Assembly: GCA_043801115.1 (NCBI GenBank)
Contig: JAZDMJ010000075.1
Span: 1 to 9,580 of the forward strand
DNA length: 9,580 nucleotides
Source: CAZHUN01 sp043801115
Lineage (GTDB): Archaea; Iainarchaeota; Iainarchaeia; Iainarchaeales; UBA10191
Direction: 5' to 3'
Below are positions 1 to 5,486 of this stretch, in pieces; the first letter of the stretch is position 1, and each line of letters starts with the position of its first letter. The notes beneath the pieces are model-generated. The model ran no database searches and had not been told where the DNA came from. It saw nothing but the letters and a program-made list of their open reading frames with translations. A program made the translations under genes and the position numbers.

Positions 1-29
1 AGCATGAAAGCAAAAAAGCAGGAAATCGT

Positions 30-1307
30 TTAAAGGAGGTCCAAAGTTTCGCCGTTTTTGGGGCTGTCGACTTTGAATCCTTCCGCGTGCAGCTCTTGGC
101 GGAACTGGTCGACGATTTCCGCGTCCCCGTGCACGAGGACAATGCGCGCGGGGTCGATTTTGGCGATGGCCTTTCGAAGCCCGGCGTGGTCGCAGTGCGC
201 GGAAAAGTCGAATTTTTCAACTTGCATTTTAACATTGACTTCGTGTCCTTCCAAAAACATTTTTCCCGAATCCAACAATTGCCTTCCGGGAGTGTCTTTC
301 ACTTGAAAGCCCGTCAGAAAGAGTTTGGATTTTTCGTCCTTGTACAAGTGACGCAAGTAATATTGAACGGGCCCGCCTTGGAGCATTCCTGAAGTGGTTA
401 CAACAACAGCGGGCTCTTTGAGGGCTTCTTTGCGCACGTTGGGCTTTTTGACCCAGTTCACTTTTTGCAATGCCCGTTTGAGCGCTTTCGGATTGGCCAG
501 CATGTCGGGATGTTGGAGCATAATCGAAGCGGCTTTCTGGCACATGCCGTCCAAATAGATTGGAGCGTCTATTTTGTGTTCTACGAGCACGTCGACGATT
601 TCCTGGCTTCTTCCCACGGCAAAGGCGGAAATAATGGCGTGCCCTCCCTTGGACAAAACTTCTTCCACGCTTTCCACGAACTCCTGCTCGACTTCCTTGC
701 GCGGGGGATGCTCTCGGTTTCCATACGTCGCTTCCGAAATCAATACGTCCACTTTTCCCACTTTCAAGTCGGCCTTGTTGTGCAAGCGCGTGTCAATATA
801 GTTGAAATCGCCCGTATAGAGCACGTTTTTTCCATTGGGCAGGAAGAGCTTGCACAAGGCGGCGCCGACAATGTGGCCCGCGTCGTGAAATTCCAGACTC
901 GTATCGCGCGTAATGTTCACGTGCTTTTTGTAGGGAAGCTGGAAAGAATACCGCTCCGCGCGCGCAATATCGTCCTTGGAAAAGCCCGCGTCAAAGCCTT
1001 CCAGTCCCGCAATTTTCAACGAGTCGAACCACAACATTTTCGAAATGTCCATGGTCGCCTTTGTCAAATAAGTCATGGCGTGGCTGCGCAGAAAAAGTTT
1101 GGGCAAGTCTCCGCTGTGGTCCATGTGACCGTGGGAAATGACAATCGCGTCCAAGTTTTCCTTCACAGGCAGGGGATATTCGGCGCCTTCGGGAGAAAGT
1201 TTGACGCCCCGATCCAGCAATACTTTTTCGCCAAAGTCGAGCAAGAGGGAACTTCTTCCCACTTCTTTTCCCGCCCCCAATACGTTCAATTTCAAGTAGC
1301 GCGACAT
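30..1307 (-). CDS. beta-CASP metallo-beta-lactamase ribonuclease, aCPSF2-like
   Basis: Predicted zinc-dependent RNA nuclease of the CPSF73/Ysh1 family, acting in RNA 3'-end processing or decay in the cytoplasm. The 425-residue protein is a metallo-beta-lactamase domain interrupted by a beta-CASP domain. Visible metal and catalytic motifs are HGHMDH (residues 59-64), DAGH (H145), TGDF (D167), SEATYG (E192, beta-CASP motif A), SAHCDH (H371, motif B) and LVHGD (H393, motif C). A His at motif C is typical of RNA-acting rather than DNA-acting members. There is no N-terminal KH region, so it resembles the short archaeal aCPSF2 group more than aCPSF1; it is not RNase J, whose motifs differ. The start is the ATG at 1307, because the family fold begins a few residues later. 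In-frame alternatives are ATG 1346 and TTG 1373, and no clear Shine-Dalgarno precedes ATG 1307. The family call is firm; the exact cellular substrate is unknown. Confidence 0.93.
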   Translation of the reverse strand: MSRYLKLNVLGAGKEVGRSSLLLDFGEKVLLDRGVKLSPEGAEYPLPVKENLDAIVISHGHMDHSGDLPKLFLRSHAMTYLTKATMDISKMLWFDSLKIAGLEGFDAGFSKDDIARAERYSFQLPYKKHVNITRDTSLEFHDAGHIVGAALCKLFLPNGKNVLYTGDFNYIDTRLHNKADLKVGKVDVLISEATYGNREHPPRKEVEQEFVESVEEVLSKGGHAIISAFAVGRSQEIVDVLVEHKIDAPIYLDGMCQKAASIMLQHPDMLANPKALKRALQKVNWVKKPNVRKEALKEPAVVVTTSGMLQGGPVQYYLRHLYKDEKSKLFLTGFQVKDTPGRQLLDSGKMFLEGHEVNVKMQVEKFDFSAHCDHAGLRKAIAKIDPARIVLVHGDAEIVDQFRQELHAEGFKVDSPKNGETLDLL

Positions 1308-1390
1308 AACCGGAAATATGTCGCAGGAGTAGAAAAAGCTTGCCATTTCTCCAACTTGTCCCAAACTCGGCAAAATAGCACCAAAAACCG

Positions 1391-1398
1391 TTTATAAA
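1391..1398 (-). promoter_or_regulatory. TATA box candidate for the beta-CASP nuclease gene
   Basis: TTTATAAA is self-complementary and so could work in either direction. On the minus strand it would place transcription start near 1368, giving a leader of about 60 bases to ATG 1307 or about 20 bases to the alternative ATG 1346. It is the best TATA-like site upstream of the gene. Assignment rests on sequence only. Confidence 0.45.
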
Positions 1399-1444
1399 CC
1401 AAAAAAGAAAACAACTCCATAGCACCTTTTCAAAAAACAACGAA

Positions 1445-1464
1445 GAGGGCCGAAAACGGCCCTC
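1445..1464. other. Perfect 8-bp hairpin between divergent genes
   Basis: GAGGGCCG, an AAAA loop, then CGGCCCTC form a perfect GC-rich stem-loop. T-rich sequence follows on both strands: TTTTCTCTGCTTTTT after it on the plus strand, and TTCGTTGTTTTTTG on the minus strand. It looks like a bidirectional terminator, yet no annotated gene ends here, since both flanking genes point away. It may end a short unannotated transcript, be an operator, or be a relic. No small open reading frame or known RNA was recognised in 1308-1538; apart from this hairpin and two TATA boxes the region looks empty. Confidence 0.55.
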
Positions 1465-1493
1465 CTCGCATTTTCTCTGCTTTTTCCCCACCA

Positions 1494-1503
1494 AGCTTTA
1501 AAA
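1494..1503 (+). promoter_or_regulatory. TATA box of the membrane protein/regulator operon
   Basis: AGCTTTAAAA lies 45 bases upstream of the proposed TTG start and 35 bases upstream of the GGTGAT ribosome site. Almost the same box at the same distance precedes the toxin-antitoxin operon (7748-7757), which supports both. Expected transcription start is near 1525. Confidence 0.6.
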
Positions 1504-1528
1504 CAAGAAAACCCTTCAAGTAAAAACA

Positions 1529-1534
1529 GGTGAT
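1529..1534 (+). promoter_or_regulatory. Shine-Dalgarno GGTGAT that decides the TTG start
   Basis: GGTGAT matches the anti-Shine-Dalgarno end of archaeal 16S rRNA (AUCACC). It lies 4 bases before TTG 1539 and overlaps the GTG (1530) and ATG (1533) codons that could otherwise be taken as starts. An equivalent site at 7781-7786 precedes another TTG start. Confidence 0.55.
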
Positions 1535-1538
1535 GTAT

Positions 1539-1928
1539 TTGAAAGAGTCGCACATTGCAATCATTGCACTAATCGGACTGCTGGCCTTGACGGCCATTGC
1601 AACAACTTGGATCAACTACGAAAAAACACTTCCCGGATACGACTCCGGCTCGATAACGGGAGCACTCTCGTCGTTCGACAAAATCACGCTCGGCCTCGAC
1701 TTCCTGCTGGCTGCTTTCCTGTTCGTCATTGCGTGGAAGGCGGCGCGGAGAACGCAGCAAAAGCAGTTCATGTTGGTTGGAATTGCGTTCGCGTTTTTCA
1801 CGTTCAAAATTTTGATTGAAATCGCGGACAAGTATTTCATCATGGGAAACGTGGCCATTCCCGCCGTGTTGAACTTGTTCGACTTGGCGATACTCGCGCT
1901 CTTGTTCACGGCATTGATGCGGAAGTGA
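1539..1928 (+). CDS. Four-helix membrane protein, function unknown
   Basis: I do not recognise a specific function. The 129-residue protein has four hydrophobic segments at about residues 6-24, 48-66, 77-96 and 105-126. A basic loop, KAARRTQQK (67-75), lies between helices 2 and 3. The positive-inside rule predicts both termini in the cytoplasm and a polar loop (25-47) outside. The pattern of a helix, an RRT-type basic turn and a second helix resembles small archaeal membrane proteins found beside winged-helix regulators, which is what follows here 12 bases downstream. Start: TTG 1539 is chosen for the GGTGAT site 4 bases upstream; GTG 1530 and ATG 1533 are in-frame alternatives adding 3 or 2 residues. 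It may sense or transmit a membrane signal to the neighbouring regulator, but that is inference. Confidence 0.72.
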   Translation: MKESHIAIIALIGLLALTAIATTWINYEKTLPGYDSGSITGALSSFDKITLGLDFLLAAFLFVIAWKAARRTQQKQFMLVGIAFAFFTFKILIEIADKYFIMGNVAIPAVLNLFDLAILALLFTALMRK

Positions 1929-1940
1929 GGGGAAAAGCAA

Positions 1941-2483
1941 ATGGCAGACGCGCTCGCGTTGGAAACACGGCAAAAATTGTACGCGGAAATCCGAAAATCT
2001 CCCGGACTGCACTTTCGCGAAATCCAGCGCCGCACCAGCATGGCGACGGGAGCGCTGCAATACCATTTGGAATACTTGGAAAAAAACGATTTATTGAAGT
2101 CGGAAAAAGTCGACAACACCAAGCGCTATTACGCCATGCGGGTAGAACATCTCCCCCAAGAAGAAAAATGGATGCCGTTGCTCCGCCAGGACAAAATGCG
2201 CCACGCTGCATTGTATCTCTTGACCAAAAAGAACGCTTCCATCCTCCAAGCCGCGCGCAAGCTCAAACTGCCTTACTCGTCAACGGCCAAACTATTGGAC
2301 AAAATGTCGGACTCGGGACTTTTATTGAAAAACAAGCGCAGAAAGGAAGCCTCGTACTCCATCGCTTCCCCAAAAGAAGCCGCCCAGCTGCTCATCCGCT
2401 ACCGTTCGAGTTTTTTGGACAAATTGGTCGACGAATTCGTCAATGTTTGGGGGGAACTGCACCAGGAGTCCAAAACGATTTAA
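1941..2483 (+). CDS. Double winged-helix transcriptional regulator (COG3398-like)
   Basis: Predicted archaeal DNA-binding regulator with two winged-helix domains in 180 residues. The first spans about 8-68 and has the signature PGLHFREI (21-28), then GALQYHLEYLE (37-47) as recognition helix, and a wing ending KRYYAM (61-66). This is typical of archaeal ArsR-like regulators in which the Tyr-His-Leu helix contacts DNA. The second spans about 83-143 (KMRHAALYLL, then SSTAKLLDKM and a basic wing NKRRKEASYS). A GAGGGG ribosome site (1927-1932) overlapping the upstream stop lies 8 bases before ATG 1941, implying coupled translation with the membrane protein. Membrane protein plus double winged-helix regulator is a recurring archaeal pairing, so the two probably work together; the target is unknown. 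The next gene follows after 23 bases. Confidence 0.85.
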   Translation: MADALALETRQKLYAEIRKSPGLHFREIQRRTSMATGALQYHLEYLEKNDLLKSEKVDNTKRYYAMRVEHLPQEEKWMPLLRQDKMRHAALYLLTKKNASILQAARKLKLPYSSTAKLLDKMSDSGLLLKNKRRKEASYSIASPKEAAQLLIRYRSSFLDKLVDEFVNVWGELHQESKTI

Positions 2484-2506
2484 ACCATTCCATGGAAGGA
2501 TTGCAC

Positions 2507-3145
2507 ATGCTATGGGACTTTGAAGTGGCCATCCGCGCCCTCAAAAAATACAAACTGTCCTATCCCTCTTTTGCGCTCGCCCGCACGGAATCCCAGGCCA
2601 AGCAAGCGTTTGCCAAATTGAAGGCGCCCATTGCCGTCAAAGCATTGAGCAAAACCGTTTCCCACAAAACAGAAGCGAATGCGGTTGTATTGAACATTCG
2701 CACGGAAAAGGACGCGTTGAAAGCGTTCCACGACGTGCAGGACTCCGTCAAAAAGTTCGACAAAAAAGCCAAAGTGGACGCTGTACTTTTTCAAGAAATG
2801 GTCAAAGGACGCGAATTGTTTATTGGGGGCAAAAAGGACGAAACCTTCGGGCCGACACTCTTGTTCGGAGTGGGAGGAACGAGCGTCGAACTGTACGGTG
2901 ATGTTTCAATCCGCATCTGCCCCGTTTCACTGCAAGACGCGCAGGAAATGATGGAAAGCGTCAAGGGAAAAAAACTGCTCGAAGAATGGCGCGGAGCGAA
3001 AGCGCTGGACAAAGGAGCGCTCGCACAATTGCTCGTCAATTCTTCCAATTTCATGCTCGGAGAGAGAGTCAAAGAATTCGACTTCAATCCCGTCATTGCC
3101 AACGCGAACGGCTTCTGGATTGCCGACCCGCGCATCATCAAGTGA
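2507..3145 (+). CDS. Acetyl-CoA synthetase (ADP-forming), beta subunit
   Basis: ATP-grasp subunit of ADP-forming acyl-CoA synthetase, which turns acyl-CoA, ADP and phosphate into acid, CoA and ATP in archaeal fermentation. At 212 residues it is a little shorter than the separately encoded Pyrococcus-type beta subunits. Visible features are K45 (AVKAL), the SHKTE segment with H53, LFQEM (94-98), FGPTLLFGVGG (114-124) and EFDFNPV near the C-terminus, whose Asp and Asn normally hold the nucleotide metal. The usual HKSDxGGV loop reads HKTEANAV, so the two glycines are replaced; the conserved His, which I recall as a phosphorylated beta-subunit residue in this family, is kept. The partner alpha subunit is not in this window. 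Start: ATG 2507 lies 6 bases after GGAAGGA (2494-2500); ATG 2492 overlaps that site. An aminotransferase follows after 4 bases. Confidence 0.88.
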   Translation: MLWDFEVAIRALKKYKLSYPSFALARTESQAKQAFAKLKAPIAVKALSKTVSHKTEANAVVLNIRTEKDALKAFHDVQDSVKKFDKKAKVDAVLFQEMVKGRELFIGGKKDETFGPTLLFGVGGTSVELYGDVSIRICPVSLQDAQEMMESVKGKKLLEEWRGAKALDKGALAQLLVNSSNFMLGERVKEFDFNPVIANANGFWIADPRIIK

Positions 3146-3149
3146 ACTT

Positions 3150-4334
3150 ATGCCTGCCAAAAAAACACTCGAACACCTGCTGTCCGAACGCGCTTCCCAG
3201 CTTCCCCCCAGCGACTTCGCGCAAATCATGAAAATTGCGGAAGAAGACGCGAGCGTCATTTCCCTCGGCCCGGGAGAGCCTGATTTTTCCACCCCAAAAC
3301 CCATCATCGAATACTGCAAAAAAGTATTGGACGAAGGCTACACCCATTATTCGCCTCCAGGCGGAAGGCACGAATTAAAGGAAGCGATTGCCAAAAAACT
3401 GCAAAAAGAGAACAAAATTCCCGTCGAAAACGCGCTCCAAAATGTGTGCGTTACTGCCGGAAGCACGGAAGCGCTCTTGCTGGCCAACTTGTGCATTTGC
3501 GACGCGGGACAGGAAATCATCGTGCCCAATCCCGGATTCATCGCCTACAAGCCCGGAGTCGAACTCATGCAAGGGTTTGCATTGGACTTGCACTTGACGC
3601 ACGAAAACGGATTTCAAATCGAAACTGACGAGCTGAAAAAGGAAATCAACCCCAAAACCAAAGCGCTCATTTTGTGCTCTCCCTCCAACCCGACCGGAAC
3701 GGTTCTCAGCAAGAAAGTGCTGGAAGAAATTGCCGAAATCGCGATTGAAAACCAGTTATTGATTATTTCGGACGAAGCGTACGAAAAATTCGTCTATGAC
3801 GGAGCGAAGCACGTTTCCATTGCCTCCTTGAATGGAATGTTCGAATACTGTCTCACCCTTCAAAGTTTTTCCAAAACCTATGCCATGCCCGGCTTCCGAG
3901 TCGGATACGCGTGCGGCCCGAAGTGGTTGGTCGAAAAAATGGGCAAACTGGCAGTGTATTCTTCCCTCTCTCCGAACACGCCCGCGCAATTGAGCGCGCA
4001 ATTCGCGTTGGAGCACGGGGACAAGGAAGTCAAAGAAATGGCTGAAGAATACAACGCGCGGAGAAAATTCATTTTAAAACGCTTGAAGTCCATGAACGGT
4101 TTGCACGTGGAAGTCGAACCCGAAGGCGCGTTCTACGTGTTCCCCCTTATCCAAGTGAAAAAAAGCTCCGCGCAGCTCGCGCAGTACTTGTTGGATGAAG
4201 CGAAAGTGCTCACGGTTCCGGGAACCGAGTTCGGCAGTTCGGGCGAAGGGTTTCTCCGCCTGAGTTATGCGACCGCTTTGCCCAAAATCGAAACCGCGTT
4301 GGACAAAATCGAAGACGCGCTGAACAAGCTCTAA
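3150..4334 (+). CDS. PLP-dependent class I/II aminotransferase
   Basis: Cytoplasmic fold-type I aminotransferase of 394 residues, normal length for the family. Motifs in order: SLGPGEPDF (38-46), the cofactor-ring segment SNPTG (179-183), SDEAYE (207-212, D208 pairs with the pyridine nitrogen and Y211 with the phenolic oxygen), SFSKTYAMPGFRVGY (239-253, K242 forms the Schiff base and R250 binds phosphate), and FLRLSYA (368-374, R370 binds the substrate carboxylate). The sequence fits the aspartate/aromatic/alanine group of archaeal enzymes; substrate choice cannot be read here. ATG 3150 sits 4 bases after the stop of the acetyl-CoA synthetase gene, with GTGA spanning that stop as a weak ribosome site, so translation is probably coupled. 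Context suggests amino-acid catabolism: it would make 2-oxo acids that a ferredoxin oxidoreductase and the acyl-CoA synthetase could convert to acids and ATP. Its stop overlaps the convergent neighbour by 4 bases. Confidence 0.93.
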   Translation: MPAKKTLEHLLSERASQLPPSDFAQIMKIAEEDASVISLGPGEPDFSTPKPIIEYCKKVLDEGYTHYSPPGGRHELKEAIAKKLQKENKIPVENALQNVCVTAGSTEALLLANLCICDAGQEIIVPNPGFIAYKPGVELMQGFALDLHLTHENGFQIETDELKKEINPKTKALILCSPSNPTGTVLSKKVLEEIAEIAIENQLLIISDEAYEKFVYDGAKHVSIASLNGMFEYCLTLQSFSKTYAMPGFRVGYACGPKWLVEKMGKLAVYSSLSPNTPAQLSAQFALEHGDKEVKEMAEEYNARRKFILKRLKSMNGLHVEVEPEGAFYVFPLIQVKKSSAQLAQYLLDEAKVLTVPGTEFGSSGEGFLRLSYATALPKIETALDKIEDALNKL

Positions 4335-5383
4335 CTCGGAAATCCTTTCCAGAACTTGCTCGAGCGGACGCCTGCAATCATGTACTTGAAGAATCCGCGG
4401 GCGTCAGTCTTGGGAAAAATATTCAATTCTTTGCGCGCGGCGTGAACTTTTTGAACCGTAAATCTTTTCGAAACTTCGACCGCCCCGCTTGACACCATCA
4501 GCCGGTTGAGGCGCACAATTTCTTCCGTGGTAAAGGATTCTTTTCCAACGAATGAAAGCAGGAATGATTTGTCGCTCGCACTCCCATGGCGGAGCACGTG
4601 GTAGACAGGAAGGAATGCTTTCCCGTGCAACAAATCCGAAAACTGGTCTTTGTAGGACTTGAACACTTCGCCTTCGGCGGGCACGACAAAATCCGCCATG
4701 TCGTTCGTCGACTGGATGGCGGTAAAGAACAGCAAGCCGGCTTTGGAAACCGCTTCGATTTGTTCATCAGAAGCGCCCGCAATGCGCGCGCCGATTTCGG
4801 CGAGTTTTCCCCCAAATGCGCCCGCAATGTCGGCGCACTTTTTCTCGTAAAGCGCGAAATATTCGGCTTCGGAAAGCGAAGAAACTTTCTCGATTTCAAA
4901 TCGGTTCAAGTCGAGAAAAAACCCGTTCCACAACGTGAAATGCAGTTCCGAAAGAAGCGCCAAAATCTTTGCTTTCAACTCCGAAGCGTATTCGCTTTCG
5001 GCAATCGCCCGTTCGACCAGCTCGCGCAACAGCATTCCCGCCACGGACTGGTTGGCGACGGACATTCGCGACCACTTCGTGCCTCCCTTCTCGTCAAAAA
5101 TGCGGTTGAACACGTACGTGGAAATGTTGAGCAACTCCGCGGCCACGCACGCGGGAACCAAATCCCTCTTCCAATCCGTTCCCCCACAAAGCTCATAGGC
5201 CGCCCGCACCAAACCATAGCGCAATTTGGGCCTTCCATTGGAAGCGCGCAGCAAAACCAAGTGAGAGGCCAAGGGAAAGACTGCTTCATCCAACTCGTGC
5301 AAGGGCTGGATGGCCTTTAGTAGCGCCTCGTCCATGAACCGCGCAGTTTCGTACATGCGGGCGTAATAGGATTCGGTTTCCAT
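4331..5383 (-). CDS. Isoprenyl diphosphate synthase-like protein with degenerate Asp-rich motifs
   Basis: A 350-residue, all-helical protein that follows the polyprenyl synthetase plan but lacks key residues. RPKLRYGLVRAAYELCGG (51-68) corresponds to the GGKRxRP helix. AAELLNIST (81-89) leads into the first Asp-rich position, which here reads NRIFD (93-97) instead of DDxxD. NGFFLDL (153-159) stands where GQxxDL is usual, and KKCADIAGAFG (181-191) where KTxxL is usual. The second Asp-rich motif reads NDMAD (227-231), followed by LLHGKAFLPV (251-260), matching the GKxTLP segment. So the fold, the second Asp motif and the downstream segment are partly kept, but the metal-binding first motif is mostly lost. 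It may be a non-catalytic partner of a prenyl synthase, or an enzyme with different chemistry. The frame is intact, with AGAGGG (5390-5395) 6 bases before ATG 5383, so it does not look like a pseudogene. Confidence 0.75.
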   Translation of the reverse strand: METESYYARMYETARFMDEALLKAIQPLHELDEAVFPLASHLVLLRASNGRPKLRYGLVRAAYELCGGTDWKRDLVPACVAAELLNISTYVFNRIFDEKGGTKWSRMSVANQSVAGMLLRELVERAIAESEYASELKAKILALLSELHFTLWNGFFLDLNRFEIEKVSSLSEAEYFALYEKKCADIAGAFGGKLAEIGARIAGASDEQIEAVSKAGLLFFTAIQSTNDMADFVVPAEGEVFKSYKDQFSDLLHGKAFLPVYHVLRHGSASDKSFLLSFVGKESFTTEEIVRLNRLMVSSGAVEVSKRFTVQKVHAARKELNIFPKTDARGFFKYMIAGVRSSKFWKGFPS

Positions 5384-5447
5384 GCAAAACCCTCTACATA
5401 AAGTGGTTTTGCGTGAATTTAACCTGAATGATTAAAAATCCCATAAA

Positions 5448-5476
5448 AGCGCAATATTTAAAGCATGTATTGCGCT
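5448..5476. promoter_or_regulatory. Perfect 9-bp inverted repeat around the Lrp-gene TATA box
   Basis: AGCGCAATA (5448-5456) and TATTGCGCT (5468-5476) are perfect inverted copies with an 11-base spacer and half-site centres 20 bases apart, two helical turns. The TATA box TATTTAAA (5455-5462) overlaps the left arm and spacer. Binding here would block transcription initiation. Archaeal Lrp proteins commonly repress their own gene by binding palindromes at the promoter, so this is a likely autoregulatory operator. It could also affect the divergent gene starting at 5383. Confidence 0.6.
5455..5462 (+). promoter_or_regulatory. TATA box of the tandem Lrp regulator gene
   Basis: TATTTAAA is centred about 28 bases upstream of ATG 5487, the spacing expected when transcription starts at or next to the start codon. 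No Shine-Dalgarno precedes the ATG, so the mRNA is probably leaderless. Confidence 0.6.
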
Positions 5477-5486
5477 ATTTTGAATC

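Noticed and set aside
465..1397. 310-codon plus-strand open frame opposite the beta-CASP nuclease
   Set aside because: It lies antisense to a gene with all family motifs, has no recognisable domain, and is kept open by the codon bias of the real gene.
1308..1538. Possible tRNA, CRISPR or small protein gene between the divergent genes
   Set aside because: No cloverleaf, no repeated spacers and no frame with a ribosome site were found; only the hairpin and TATA boxes stand out.
1925..2506. About 190-codon N-terminal extension of the acetyl-CoA synthetase frame
   Set aside because: It overlaps the winged-helix regulator in another frame, shows no family similarity, and a good ribosome site plus ATG exists at 2494-2509.
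4586..5320. 244-codon plus-strand open frame within 4331-5383
   Set aside because: It is antisense to the prenyl synthase-like gene, has no domain resemblance, and has no promoter or ribosome site of its own.
4331..5383. Reading the degenerate prenyl synthase-like gene as a pseudogene
   Set aside because: The frame is uninterrupted over 350 codons, has a ribosome site, and keeps the fold-defining segments; only specific catalytic positions differ.
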